This document shows, piece after piece, positions 28,334 to 36,174 of a stretch of 64,000 nucleotides of DNA. Within the stretch, counting starts at the first letter, position 1; every line of letters begins with the position of its first letter. The stretch lies in the NCBI GenBank assembly GCA_015903945.1, contig JABMDL010000018.1:1-64000 (forward strand), in the 5' to 3' direction. Position numbers and translations under genes: made by a program. This DNA comes from Nitrospira sp. Its GTDB lineage: Bacteria; Nitrospirota; Nitrospiria; Nitrospirales; Nitrospiraceae. The notes under the pieces are model-generated. The model did no database searches. It was given only the letters and a program-made list of their open reading frames with translations, and had not been told where the DNA came from.

Positions 28334-28457
28334 CAGGATGCTGAAAAAGTCCGCCAGCATCGTTCTCGCATCGCTCAGGGGCTCAACGTACAGAACAGAG
28401 TACGCCTCGCCCCTTCGCTCCCTGCGGCCTTGCTGGTCGGCCTTTTTGATCATCCTG
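28334..28457. repeat. Palindromic dispersed element, copy 1
   Basis: 124 bp bounded by imperfect inverted ends: CAGGATGCTGAAAAAG on the left, and the complement of CAGGATGATCAAAAAG on the right, with similarity continuing into CCG-CCAGCA. The first base follows the stop codon at 28333. The left ~100 bp is nearly identical to the complement of copy 2 at 52560-52728. No transposase inside; MITE-like or BIME-like. Confidence 0.85.
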
Positions 28458-28557
28458 CGGGCTTTCCTGCGTCAGGCCGAGACTCTTCATAGTCGCGTAT
28501 TTCGACCTAATCAAAACAGTTTTTCCGCAACCTGCTGACGCGCCGCAACCCACGGGA

Positions 28558-29631
28558 CTAGGTGACGATCTCGCCGGCATTCGACGCCGTCTCCGGGCAG
28601 GCAGGCGTGTTTCCATCACGTCCGGATGGGGCACTGAGGGGCTTCCACGCATGCGTGGTGAAGACATGCAGCGCCGCGTCTGTCGGAGAGGGCGGTGAGG
28701 CTGTTTCTGTGTCTTCTCCGCTTTCCCGCTCCGCGATACGTCCCTTGGCACAGGCTGTGATCAGGTGCTCCGCGGCGGCGGAGACGGCCAGCAGACTCTT
28801 GGCAGCCGGCGACGCTGGAGCGGCTTCGATGACGGGGAGAAAGTTCCGGACAGACTCCGGCACGGCCGGGTCCTCGGGGATTTCACCAAGCAGCATCAGG
28901 TCACCGCCGACATAGTCCTGGAGGATCTTGCGGAGATACAGGACGTTGACCCTGGACCGGCCGGACGTGCGGTTGACGATGAGACCCGGCCGAAACGAGT
29001 GCAACGCGGCGGCGGCCGCGTCACGACCCTCGGCATCGGTGGCGCCGGCCACGTCCATGACCTCCTTGACGCTCGTGAAATCCCGGCTGGAGAGCACCTC
29101 CGACATGGGGCTGCGTGCGAGCACGCTGCTCAACACACGGCGAATCGCCGCCAATTTGATGAAGCGGTACACATCCAGCACCGCCGTCGGTTCCGGCGTC
29201 GTCACAGCCAGATGGACGTCGGCCATCAGGAAGAAGTCGAGGGCGTGGAAACTCGTCCCGGCTCCGATGTCGATCACTACCACATCGGCATCGAGACGCT
29301 GAAAATGAGTCATCAACCGTTTCTTGCGGGCATAGGGCATGTTGGCCGTCGCCAAGGTCTCGCCCGTCCCGGCGATCAGGCGGAGAGTCGGGTGACAGGT
29401 GACGGGGAGGGCGACGTCCTCCAGCCGACTCACCCGCTTGGCGAGAAAATCCGTCAGCGTCACCGGTGGATGCAAGTGCCCGAACAGGATGTGGGCATCG
29501 GCCCCGCCCACGTCGAGATCGGCCAGCACGACCGAGCGCCCCGTCTTCGCGAGCGCCAATGCAAGGCTGGACGCCACGACACTCTTGCCCACACCGCCTT
29601 TGCCGGATGCGACTGAAATGAGCGTGGCCAC
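28558..29631 (-). CDS. MinD/ParA-family P-loop ATPase (FlhG-like)
   Basis: 357 residues with a deviant Walker A GKGGVGKS near residue 10, LADLDVGGADAH, and VVVIDIGAGTS. The layout resembles FlhG/FleN and related MinD-type ATPases (GTGETLATANM, TTPEPTAVLDVY). C-terminal 60 residues are low-complexity. Such proteins position flagella or other structures, or act as metal/protein carriers; no flagellar gene is in the window, so the partner is unknown. Confidence 0.8.
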   Translation of the reverse strand: MATLISVASGKGGVGKSVVASSLALALAKTGRSVVLADLDVGGADAHILFGHLHPPVTLTDFLAKRVSRLEDVALPVTCHPTLRLIAGTGETLATANMPYARKKRLMTHFQRLDADVVVIDIGAGTSFHALDFFLMADVHLAVTTPEPTAVLDVYRFIKLAAIRRVLSSVLARSPMSEVLSSRDFTSVKEVMDVAGATDAEGRDAAAAALHSFRPGLIVNRTSGRSRVNVLYLRKILQDYVGGDLMLLGEIPEDPAVPESVRNFLPVIEAAPASPAAKSLLAVSAAAEHLITACAKGRIAERESGEDTETASPPSPTDAALHVFTTHAWKPLSAPSGRDGNTPACPETASNAGEIVT

Positions 29632-29802
29632 AGTCTCGCCGTTTCGTGTCTGAGGAGCGGTGCGCGTTCTCGAGATCGGAGTCAGTGGGACAGGACTCTC
29701 GTGACGACGTCATTGTACCGGGCAGCGGAGAAATGAAAAGGAAATTACAGGATTTCGAACACGAACAAGCCCTCGACAAGAAAGCGGCCTAGCCGTCTCT
29801 TT

Positions 29803-30366
29803 TTACTCGAGCCGTTGTCCCTCGTCACCGTGCCGGCCCTGTCCCTGTGCCCTCGCCCGCATCTCGGCAAGTTTGACATCAAGCTCCTCTAGATGCGCGG
29901 CAACGAGAGCATCATCTGATGCAAGAAACTCCTCGATGGATTCATTGAGTTCCGCGGCAGTACTCGCCGACTCGATCATGCGCTGATACGCCTTGGGCTG
30001 TTTGGCCAACCAGCGACGGAAGACCGTCGCCGACCCAGGCCTGCCGACGATCTGCTGCCAGTTTGGCCGCAACAGAGTCATCTTCTGCATTTCATCAGCG
30101 GGCTCTTGGCGTTGGACCTCGTCGGGCCGCGGGGTTCGCGTGACCTCTCCACTCTCCATCCGGCGGCTCTGACGTTCAAGCGTGCTCTCCGTCTGCTGTT
30201 GCGTGAGATCGTGCTGAGGCACGGAACCTTGCACGCTGCCACGGTCATGGCCCTGCCCTGGGCCCGCACCGGATAACGCTTCGGTTCCACTCACACTTCC
30301 CCCAAGCACGGCAGACGGAACCATGAGCATCACGGCCAGAAGAGAACAACAGGGAAATACGCTCAC
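29803..30366 (-). CDS. Exported Gln/Glu-rich protein of unknown function
   Basis: 187 residues from the GTG at 30366 (GAGGGG upstream); the frame is open to 30384. An N-terminal signal peptide (CCSLLAVMLMVPSAVLGG) precedes a low-complexity, hydrophilic region rich in Gln, Arg and Glu (residues 25-90), then a helical segment (WQQIVGRPGSATVFRRWLAKQPKAYQRM) that looks folded. I do not recognise it. Confidence 0.55.
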   Translation of the reverse strand: MSVFPCCSLLAVMLMVPSAVLGGSVSGTEALSGAGPGQGHDRGSVQGSVPQHDLTQQQTESTLERQSRRMESGEVTRTPRPDEVQRQEPADEMQKMTLLRPNWQQIVGRPGSATVFRRWLAKQPKAYQRMIESASTAAELNESIEEFLASDDALVAAHLEELDVKLAEMRARAQGQGRHGDEGQRLE

Positions 30367-30475
30367 AGGCACCCCCTCACACACACGACACGTCGTACCT
30401 CGCTAGAACGGCCTCGCCGGACCGTGGTTCCAGCCGGTCCTGCACGATTCAAGATCCGACCCCGTTCTCGTGCTC

Positions 30476-31057
30476 TCACTGGCCTTTCGGTTTCCACTCA
30501 CTCGCCAGTTTTTTGGCCTTGGTAATTTGAGCCTCCGTCATCCCTTTGGCCAGGATATCACGCAGCACGGGCGCGGACTTATCGCCGTTCGTCGCGGCCA
30601 GACTGATCCACATATACGCCTGGACCTTATCTTTCGGCACGCCTTCCCCGTCATCGTACATAATCCCGAGTTTCGTTTGACACAGCGCGTCTTTTTGATT
30701 TGCCCCTAGACGGAACCATCGCAGAGCTTGCTGATAGTCCTTCGGACCGCCTTCTCCATTAAAATACAAGGTGCCCAGGCTGAACTGCGCCTTGGCCTGT
30801 CCCTGCGCCGCCGCTTTGGCATACCACTTCCGGGCTTGGGCATCGTCCTGCGGCACCCCTCGGCCCTTGTGATACAGCATCCCCACGTGATACTGCGCCA
30901 GGGCATCGCCCTGCTCCGCCAGCGGCTGCCACTCACGCATGGCGGTGGCGTAGTCTTCACGGTCATGGGCCGTCAGGCCGGCCTGAAAATCGGCCCATGC
31001 CGGCACGGCAAGACAGAAGATCAACAACACAACAGTAATAGTCAATCGGAAGGACAT
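30476..31057 (-). CDS. Secreted Sel1-repeat protein
   Basis: 193 residues starting at the ATG at 31057 (GGAG 7 bp upstream). A signal peptide ends at PAWA. About four Sel1-like repeats follow: ALAQYHVGMLYHKGRGVPQD, AKAQFSLGTLYFNGEGGPKD, ALCQTKLGIMYDDGEGVPKD. Sel1 proteins are periplasmic or secreted scaffolds for protein contacts. Client unknown. Confidence 0.85.
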   Translation of the reverse strand: MSFRLTITVVLLIFCLAVPAWADFQAGLTAHDREDYATAMREWQPLAEQGDALAQYHVGMLYHKGRGVPQDDAQARKWYAKAAAQGQAKAQFSLGTLYFNGEGGPKDYQQALRWFRLGANQKDALCQTKLGIMYDDGEGVPKDKVQAYMWISLAATNGDKSAPVLRDILAKGMTEAQITKAKKLASEWKPKGQ

Positions 31058-31310
31058 AGGCTCCTCACAAAATGACGCATTGTAAAAGAATCGCGCCGGG
31101 AGGAGCAAGGTCAACCATGAGGCAGTCAGCGGCCAACCATGCGCCAGAGCGGGGGCATCACGTCTGTCAGCGCATGGGCGGCAGCACCGACTCCCGGTCT
31201 TTCGTGAGGGGTGTTCGAGGGGTCAGCGACTCGGGAAGGAATCGGAACGTGAACAGGCCGTTGGGCCCGGCCAGGACTGTACCAGAGGCTCCTACCCTTG
31301 TTGTGTCAGC

Positions 31311-31700
31311 CTATCGGCTCCGGTACTTCTCAGACAGGTGTGTGACTGCTTGTTCGGCGTGTTTCGTCGCCACGTCCGCATGACCTGCTTTCCCATGCTC
31401 AATGGCCTGTTTGAGTTCCCCGATTCCTGCGTCCACATGCGGAGCCTCGCCGGCCTTCAGGGCAGACTGTAGCGCCGCTTCCGCACTGGTCAGGAGCGCA
31501 CCCACATGACCCTGTCGGCCATGGTCCGCCGCCTCTGTGGCAAGCGTGACGGCTTCCTGGCGGTGCTGCTCCTCAGCACGGATCACATCACGCCTGGCCC
31601 CGCCTTCGCCAAATACCGGTTGCAACGGCAGCGCCGTGGCCGTGACGAGGACGAACAGGGACGCGAGTACGGCAGCTCGTGGCATGGTAGATCGTGTCAT
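31311..31700 (-). CDS. SmbP-like small periplasmic metal-binding protein
   Basis: 129 residues from the ATG at 31700 behind AAAGGAG. Signal peptide to about residue 32, then a His-rich helical repeat: EEQHRQEAVTLATEAADHGRQG, EAPHVDAGIGELKQAIEHGKAG, HADVATKHAEQAVTHLSE. This matches the heptad His pattern of SmbP, a small copper/nickel-binding periplasmic protein first known from Nitrosomonas. Probable role: buffering of copper or other divalent metals in the periplasm, useful to a copper-demanding ammonia oxidiser. Confidence 0.75.
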   Translation of the reverse strand: MTRSTMPRAAVLASLFVLVTATALPLQPVFGEGGARRDVIRAEEQHRQEAVTLATEAADHGRQGHVGALLTSAEAALQSALKAGEAPHVDAGIGELKQAIEHGKAGHADVATKHAEQAVTHLSEKYRSR

Positions 31701-31914
31701 GGGGATGCTCCTTTCATACAAGAAGTGAACCGACCTCAGTGAAAACCCCGCGACAGCGTGAAGGACACCGGATGGCGCCTTCCGGCTTTCGTTCAAATTA
31801 CTGTACCATGCATCAGCCGGAATTTCCCCGGGACCGGTCGCCAACAACGGTAGCCGTCAATCATAGTGAGGCTTCAGTGCGACCGCGCCGCGCCGTCGTC
31901 CGGTGCGTCGGCGC

Positions 31915-32646
31915 TCAGTCCTTCAACGAGAACGGCGTGAAGTCCGTATGCCGGTCGTACCAGTCCTCCTGCTCCCGGCGTTTCAACCAGCCGACGATCG
32001 CGTAGGTCACCGGCGTGAAGAGGATCTCGACGGAGACCTTGAACGCCCAGTTGAAGGCGATGACCTTCAGCATTGTCCCGGGCTGCCAGGTTCCGAGGAA
32101 GGCAATCGGATAGAAGAGGGCGCTGTCGACGAGCTGGCCGGCCGCGGTCGAACCGATCGTGCGGGTCCAGAGATGACGCCCCTCGGTCCAGACCTTCATC
32201 TTCGCCATGACATAGCTGTTCATGAAGTCGCCGCACCAGAAGCCGACCATCGACGCAACCACGATCCGCCACGTGCTCTCGAAGACGACCTCCAGGGCAG
32301 GCTGGATCACGGCATTGAAGGGCTCCTCCGGATCCCCCGGCATGTGGATCACGAAGAGCCCCATGACGGTCGCGAAGATCATCGCGGTGAAGCCCGCCCA
32401 GATCACCTTGCGCGTGCGCGCGTAGCCATAGACCTCGGTCAGCACATCGCCGAAGATGTAGGAGATCGGGAAGAAGAGGTTCCCCGCGCCGAAGGTCAGG
32501 CCGAAGAGGAGGCACGTCTTGCCCGGCCCGATCAGGTTCGAGCAGAGCAGGACCGTCACGAAGGCCGCCATGACGAGGTCGTAGTAGCGGTAGTGGCGGG
32601 GATTCGAGACGGGTGTCTGCTCGGGCGGTTCGGCGGGGACGGTCAT
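31915..32646 (-). CDS. Queuosine precursor transporter (YhhQ family)
   Basis: 243 residues with about six membrane helices and family signatures YYDLVMAAFVTVLLCSNLI, YIFGDVLTEVYGYARTRKVIW and GQLVDSALFYPIAF. It imports preQ0/preQ1 for queuosine in tRNA; queA, a later pathway enzyme, lies at 38.1 kb. Codon use is unusually GC-rich and alphaproteobacterium-like (many gaag, cgcg and gatc codon pairs) compared with neighbours, hinting at transfer. Confidence 0.88.
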   Translation of the reverse strand: MTVPAEPPEQTPVSNPRHYRYYDLVMAAFVTVLLCSNLIGPGKTCLLFGLTFGAGNLFFPISYIFGDVLTEVYGYARTRKVIWAGFTAMIFATVMGLFVIHMPGDPEEPFNAVIQPALEVVFESTWRIVVASMVGFWCGDFMNSYVMAKMKVWTEGRHLWTRTIGSTAAGQLVDSALFYPIAFLGTWQPGTMLKVIAFNWAFKVSVEILFTPVTYAIVGWLKRREQEDWYDRHTDFTPFSLKD

Positions 32647-32964
32647 CTGCGGGCCAGATTCCTCTCGGTCTGTGGTGCGATGTGCCCCGTGCCGGCGTCG
32701 CCCGTGACAAATAAATCAGCCACTCAGGAAGGAAGAGTCAATGGAACAGGCCGGTTGGCCCGGCCACGAACGTACCAAAGACCTCGTGACGGATCAATCC
32801 CCGGGCTCGGCCGGACATCCGGGCGACTGCACAACGACCCCCACGGCGCAGACGACCTTGTGCCTCTCACAAGGGGTCAATGCGCATGTCGGACGCCGTT
32901 TCCCGACACGGATGCCTTCTCTTCCTCCCATTGGCAAGAGACCTACGACAAGGACACGTTGTCG
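32647..32964. other. Gene-free interval upstream of higBA
   Basis: No credible gene. The segment 32726-32790 resembles 31233-31297 (shared GAACAGGCCG and GGCCCGGCCA blocks), a degenerate duplication of about 60 bp. Confidence 0.5.
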
Positions 32965-32993
32965 TTGACAGATGTCAATTGACGTTTTACAGT
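32965..32993 (+). promoter_or_regulatory. higBA promoter with overlapping operator palindrome
   Basis: -35 TTGACA (32965-32970), 17-bp spacer, -10 TACAGT (32988-32993). The -35 is one arm of the inverted repeat TTGACA-GA-TGTCAA (32965-32978), a likely HigA operator. The predicted transcription start is at about 33000, one base before the higB ATG, and there is no ribosome site, so the mRNA may be leaderless. Confidence 0.7.
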
Positions 32994-33000
32994 CTGATCA

Positions 33001-33279
33001 ATGATCGCGGGATTCCGGCACAAGGGCTTGCGTTTGCTGTTTGAGGAAGATGACGGGCGCAAGTTGAAAGCCGACCAGCTTGACCGGCTGCGGTTGATCC
33101 TGTCGGCTCTGAACGCGGCGGAACGTGCTGAGGATATGAACCAGCCCACCTTTCGGTTGCATCCACTCAAAGGGGATCGCAGGGGCAGGTGGGCCGTGAC
33201 GGTGCGGGCAAACTGGCGAGTGACCTTTCGCTTTGCGCAAGGACAGGCCCATGATGTGGATTTAGAGGACTACCATTAG
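33001..33279 (+). CDS. higB: Toxin HigB (RelE superfamily)
   Basis: 92 residues starting MIAGFRHKGLRLLFEE and holding the family segments LRLILSALNAA, FRLHPLKGDRRGRWAVTVRANWRVTFRF. HigB toxins cut mRNA on the ribosome. Toxin-first order and the following HigA protein, 10 bp downstream, fit a classic higBA pair. Confidence 0.92.
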   Translation: MIAGFRHKGLRLLFEEDDGRKLKADQLDRLRLILSALNAAERAEDMNQPTFRLHPLKGDRRGRWAVTVRANWRVTFRFAQGQAHDVDLEDYH

Positions 33280-33289
33280 AGGTGACACC

Positions 33290-33598
33290 ATGATGATGAA
33301 ACATCCGGTCCATCCGGGAACACTGATCGAAGCCAATCTTGACGAATTGGGCCTCAGCGTCGCAGAAGCCGCCAAGGGCATGAAGGTCACGCGGCAGCAG
33401 CTCTACAACGTCATGCACGGGAGAAGCGCGGTCTCGCCGGACATGGCCTTGCGGTTGGAAAAAGCCTTTGGTGGTAGCGCATCGATGTGGCTCGGGATGC
33501 AATCGGCCTATGACCTTGCACAGGCACGAAAGGAACAGGGGAAAATCTCGATCCGTCGTCTTGGCGAACGTAGAGCGAATGCGCCATCGTTATCCTGA
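33290..33598 (+). CDS. higA: Antitoxin HigA (XRE family)
   Basis: 102 residues with the HigA signature HPVHPGTLIEANLDELGLSV, an HTH (VAEAAKGMKVTRQQLYNVMHGRSAVSPDMALRLEKAFG) and SMWLGMQSAYDLAQAR. Three ATG codons in a row at 33290; the first is taken. It neutralises HigB and represses the shared promoter, whose palindrome is at 32965-32978. The C terminus is slightly longer than usual. Confidence 0.92.
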   Translation: MMMKHPVHPGTLIEANLDELGLSVAEAAKGMKVTRQQLYNVMHGRSAVSPDMALRLEKAFGGSASMWLGMQSAYDLAQARKEQGKISIRRLGERRANAPSLS

Positions 33599-33609
33599 CC
33601 AGTTATGCA

Positions 33610-33813
33610 TCAAGGACAGCGCACTGAGAAGAAACCAGTTGCTAAACCCCGCGCCGGCACATGCCTCCCCTCGACGGCTGCGACAAGATCGATGTCGTTT
33701 GTCAGGCGCGGTTCGCCATACGCCATGGAGGCGACAGAACCCGTGATCAGGTAGGGAATCTCTAGCCGCTCGAAGGTGCGGGCAATGTGTTCGAGGAGCT
33801 CATACAGCTCCAT
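33610..33813 (-). pseudogene. Truncated nucleotidyltransferase (AbiEii-like) fragment
   Basis: From the ATG at 33813 the frame reads MELYELLEHIARTFERLEI, then PYLITGSVASMAYGEPRLTNDIDLVA, the nucleotide-binding G-S plus D-x-D core of the MNT/AbiEii type. After the DxD motif the family match stops and the frame ends 24 residues later, losing most of the normal domain. The 5' end overlaps the small upstream gene by 14 bp, the usual arrangement for such pairs. The rest is deleted, next to higA. Confidence 0.7.
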
Positions 33814-33973
33814 GGGAGAGTCTCCGCGCGACTTCCCGATCGAGGCGCGCCGCATCCCACTCGGGGTGGAGCGAGCTCAATTGTCCACGAAGCAACGTTC
33901 GGGCGGAGCGCCACAGGCCAAAACCGATCGCCAGCCGTTCAGCCGGCGTTTTTTTCCGCAGGACCTCAGCCAT
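33800..33973 (-). CDS. Small protein paired with the broken nucleotidyltransferase
   Basis: 57 residues from the ATG at 33973 (MAEVLRKKTPAERLAIGFGLWRSARTLLRG...). The frame is open to 34057. Similar short proteins often precede AbiEii-type nucleotidyltransferases as their partner. Its downstream partner is truncated here, so this may be a relic. Confidence 0.55.
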   Translation of the reverse strand: MAEVLRKKTPAERLAIGFGLWRSARTLLRGQLSSLHPEWDAARLDREVARRLSHGAV

Positions 33974-34057
33974 GATGTCGTCGACCACTTCGATCTGGTG
34001 TGCCGGCTGGGACCCCGGTGGTGTCGGTATCGCACGGTGTGTGATGGATGGCGCCAT

Positions 34058-34468
34058 GGTGTGTCTGTTGAAGCATACTCGTTTCCAGAAAAGAAATCAC
34101 GCCCCGCTTTGGGAAGGACTGAGTATCGAGGACTGAGCGAGGGGAAAGAGCTGATGGCATAAGGCTAATGGCTTATGGCAGAACCCAGCAACGGCTCGGG
34201 AATCTTGTTCTGACACCTTCGGGACGATATCCGACCAGCATCACGCTGTGAGGACCCATTTCCCGACCCAGCGGCGGGGTGCGTGCTCCACTCCCCTCGC
34301 TGCTCACGATTTCAATACCCTGCTCCCCACGCCGTAGACCGCCACGCTTCGACAACATAGAATAGCCTGTCTTCTTCATCCGGCCGGGACTGTTGCGGTT
34401 CGGAGCTTCCGCGCTTGTGCTGACGGGGGCACTTCCCACGTTTGAATGGTGCGGCATTCTCCCAGGCC
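34058..34468. other. Gene-poor interval
   Basis: No recognised gene. A small inverted repeat (CATAAG-CTTATG) sits near 34158-34179. A short open minus-strand frame (about 34173-34457) exists but resembles nothing I know. Confidence 0.4.
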
Positions 34469-34910
34469 ATGAACTACGTCGTTGGATGTGTCGTCACCCT
34501 GCTGGCTCTGGCAGGATGGGTGTATGCGCGATATGAGTCCGATCGTGCTGAGGTCACCGCACGGCTGGTCAGAGACAGCCACATTGCGACCACGGCCTGC
34601 GGCCCCATCGAGTATTCGGAGGTCGGATCGGGCCCGGCCGTGCTCGCGATCCATGGAGCCGGTGGTGGCTATCCGCAAATGGCGGAGTTTGGCGATACGC
34701 TGGCTCCTGCCGGATTTCGTGTGGTCGCTGTCTCCCGGTTTGGCTATCTCCGGACACCATCGCCCATCCATGCCGCGGACACCATCGCCCATCCATGCCG
34801 ATGTGCAAGAGCAGGCGGCGGCCCATGCGTGTCTGTTGGATAGCTTGGGGATTACGACTGCCGCCGTGTTTGGGGTGTCCGCCGGCGCGCTATTCTCCAT
34901 CGAAATCGAG
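34469..34910 (+). pseudogene. Alpha/beta hydrolase, broken by a 25-bp tandem duplication and 3' truncation
   Basis: Frame 1 starts MNYVVGCVVTLLALAGWVYAR and contains VGSGPAVLAIHGAGGGYPQMA, the oxyanion-hole region of alpha/beta hydrolases. At 34751-34800 an exact 25-bp duplication shifts the frame; the second frame continues with ADVQEQAAAHACLLDSLGI and the nucleophile elbow GVSAGA (Ser expected). After about 34890 the family match stops and unrelated sequence follows. Removing one duplicate joins the frames. Confidence 0.75.
34751..34800. repeat. Perfect 25-bp tandem duplication inside the hydrolase
   Basis: Two identical adjacent copies (34751-34775 and 34776-34800) beginning CGGACACCATCG. 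The length, not a multiple of three, explains the frame shift. Confidence 0.95.
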
Positions 34911-34934
34911 GAGTATAACAAGGAAGGTCACGGG

Positions 34935-35170
34935 CGGCAAGACGGTCTGTCTGGTCGGTCTGGTGCGTAGGAGCGGGACGAGCGGAAAAGGTCAGGCTGG
35001 TCTATCCGGCTTGGCTGGGGCGTCGAAGCGGGAAAGGCGAGACTCGCGTGATTGCGGGACGGGCGGGAAATGCTGGTCTGTCTCGTCTGTTTGGTCGGTT
35101 TGGTCTATCTGGTGGATATGGCGGGACGGGCGAGAGGAGCGAAAAGATTGTCTGTTTGGTCTATCTGGTT
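34935..35170. repeat. GT-rich degenerate repeat array A
   Basis: Repeated TCTGTCTGGTC and GCGGGACG words, the latter at 34973, 35054 and 35121. A 56-bp period is visible at 35101-35170, where GGTCTATCTGGT recurs. The core at 35121-35169 matches 47 of 49 bases with 36077-36125. Confidence 0.8.
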
Positions 35171-35210
35171 CAGACCCGTAGAGGCCGCACCAGCTGATTT
35201 GGTTCGTGAC

Positions 35211-35528
35211 CTATGCAGCCCGGTGAGCTTTCGGTCCAGGCTCCAGAATAATATCGAGTCGCCCCCCGCAGGCACGGACGATTCTCTGAAGGGTGCGAAG
35301 TTCGTAGCGATCGTATGCCGCGTTTTCGTACCGGCTGATGGCAGAGGCCGTGGTCTTCGCTCGCTGCGCCACTTGTGCCTGAGTGAGTCCCGCCTCTTGG
35401 CGCAGCCGAGAGAGCTGCTCACCGATTGCCAACTTCTGCACTTCCTCTTCAAATCCTTTGCGGAACCTTGGATTTGCCAGTTTTCTCTCCAGCCACCCCT
35501 TGCCCGCTCGCGCACCTTTAGCGGTCAT
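35211..35528 (-). CDS. XRE-family antitoxin
   Basis: 105 residues with a central HTH: EQLSRLRQEAGLTQAQVAQR, then TTASAISRYENA. Antitoxin-like, and placed directly after a RelE/Gp49-type toxin gene (11-bp overlap). C-terminal GGRLDIILEPG is common in such regulators. Lies between two direct repeats. Confidence 0.85.
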   Translation of the reverse strand: MTAKGARAGKGWLERKLANPRFRKGFEEEVQKLAIGEQLSRLRQEAGLTQAQVAQRAKTTASAISRYENAAYDRYELRTLQRIVRACGGRLDIILEPGPKAHRAA

Positions 35529-35919
35529 GCTTCATTCTCCCTTCACAATCTTTCTTGTACGCTTCGGCTCGGTCGATTTCTCGTTTGGGCGTTTTGTCGC
35601 CGGCCTTCCTGAATCCATGCGTCAAAATCAGGCGTCGACCGATGAAGAAAAAACACAGGATTCGATCGGCCTCGACCTTGAACTCAAAGATCTGGTCTGT
35701 TTCGGTCAAATGCTTGAACTTGCGTTCATTCCATATCTTCCCCGTGTCCCCCATGCGGGCAAACAACGCAGCAAATTTCTGCTGAGCACCAAGAGGCAGC
35801 TGTTCGAGCCATGCTTCTGCCGGCGCAGCCCCGCCCGGAGCGACGTAGAACTCGATTCGGAACACCGCGCCGTCATAGACCAGTCTATTTGACGGCACGC
35901 TGTTCAATGGTTCTGCCAT
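35518..35919 (-). CDS. RelE/HigB-type toxin (Gp49-like)
   Basis: 133 residues: FRIEFYVAPGGAAPAEAWL, LGAQQKFAALFARMGD, then WNERKFKHLTETDQIFEFKV and ILCFFFIGRRLILTHGFRK. This is the Gp49/HigB-like family of mRNA interferases. Toxin precedes antitoxin. A perfect 14-bp palindrome lies 16 bp upstream. Confidence 0.85.
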   Translation of the reverse strand: MAEPLNSVPSNRLVYDGAVFRIEFYVAPGGAAPAEAWLEQLPLGAQQKFAALFARMGDTGKIWNERKFKHLTETDQIFEFKVEADRILCFFFIGRRLILTHGFRKAGDKTPKREIDRAEAYKKDCEGRMKHDR

Positions 35920-35935
35920 TCTTTTTTTGTGAACA

Positions 35936-35949
35936 TAGCATATATGCTA
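35936..35949. promoter_or_regulatory. Perfect palindrome upstream of the second toxin-antitoxin pair
   Basis: TAGCATATATGCTA, a 14-bp perfect palindrome 17 bp before the toxin start; a likely antitoxin operator overlapping the -10 region. Confidence 0.6.
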
Positions 35950-36075
35950 CGACGCGAACAAGCCCGTGGCGGTCATCTCCCTCCCTCAATCCCCCCCTCC
36001 CATAGAGATTCGCCGGGGGATCGAAGCGGCTGAAGGGACCTCCGTTGTCTCTCGGGTGGGTGGGTCTGGTATGGA

Positions 36076-36143
36076 GGCGGGACGAGCGAGAGGAGCGAAA
36101 AGATTGTCTGTCTGGTCTATCTGGTGGATATGGCGGGACGGGC
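36076..36143. repeat. GT-rich repeat, copy B
   Basis: One and a bit copies of the 56-bp unit seen at 35101-35170, same orientation. The 49-bp core 36077-36125 differs from 35121-35169 at two positions. Confidence 0.85.
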
Positions 36144-36174
36144 AGAGCTGCGGAAAAGAGCGGATGGACGCGAC

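Noticed and set aside
34173..34457. Short minus-strand frame as a gene
   Set aside because: No ribosome site, no family resemblance and located in decayed sequence.
34935..36143. CRISPR array
   Set aside because: Repeats are degenerate, GT-rich and without regular unique spacers; no cas genes.
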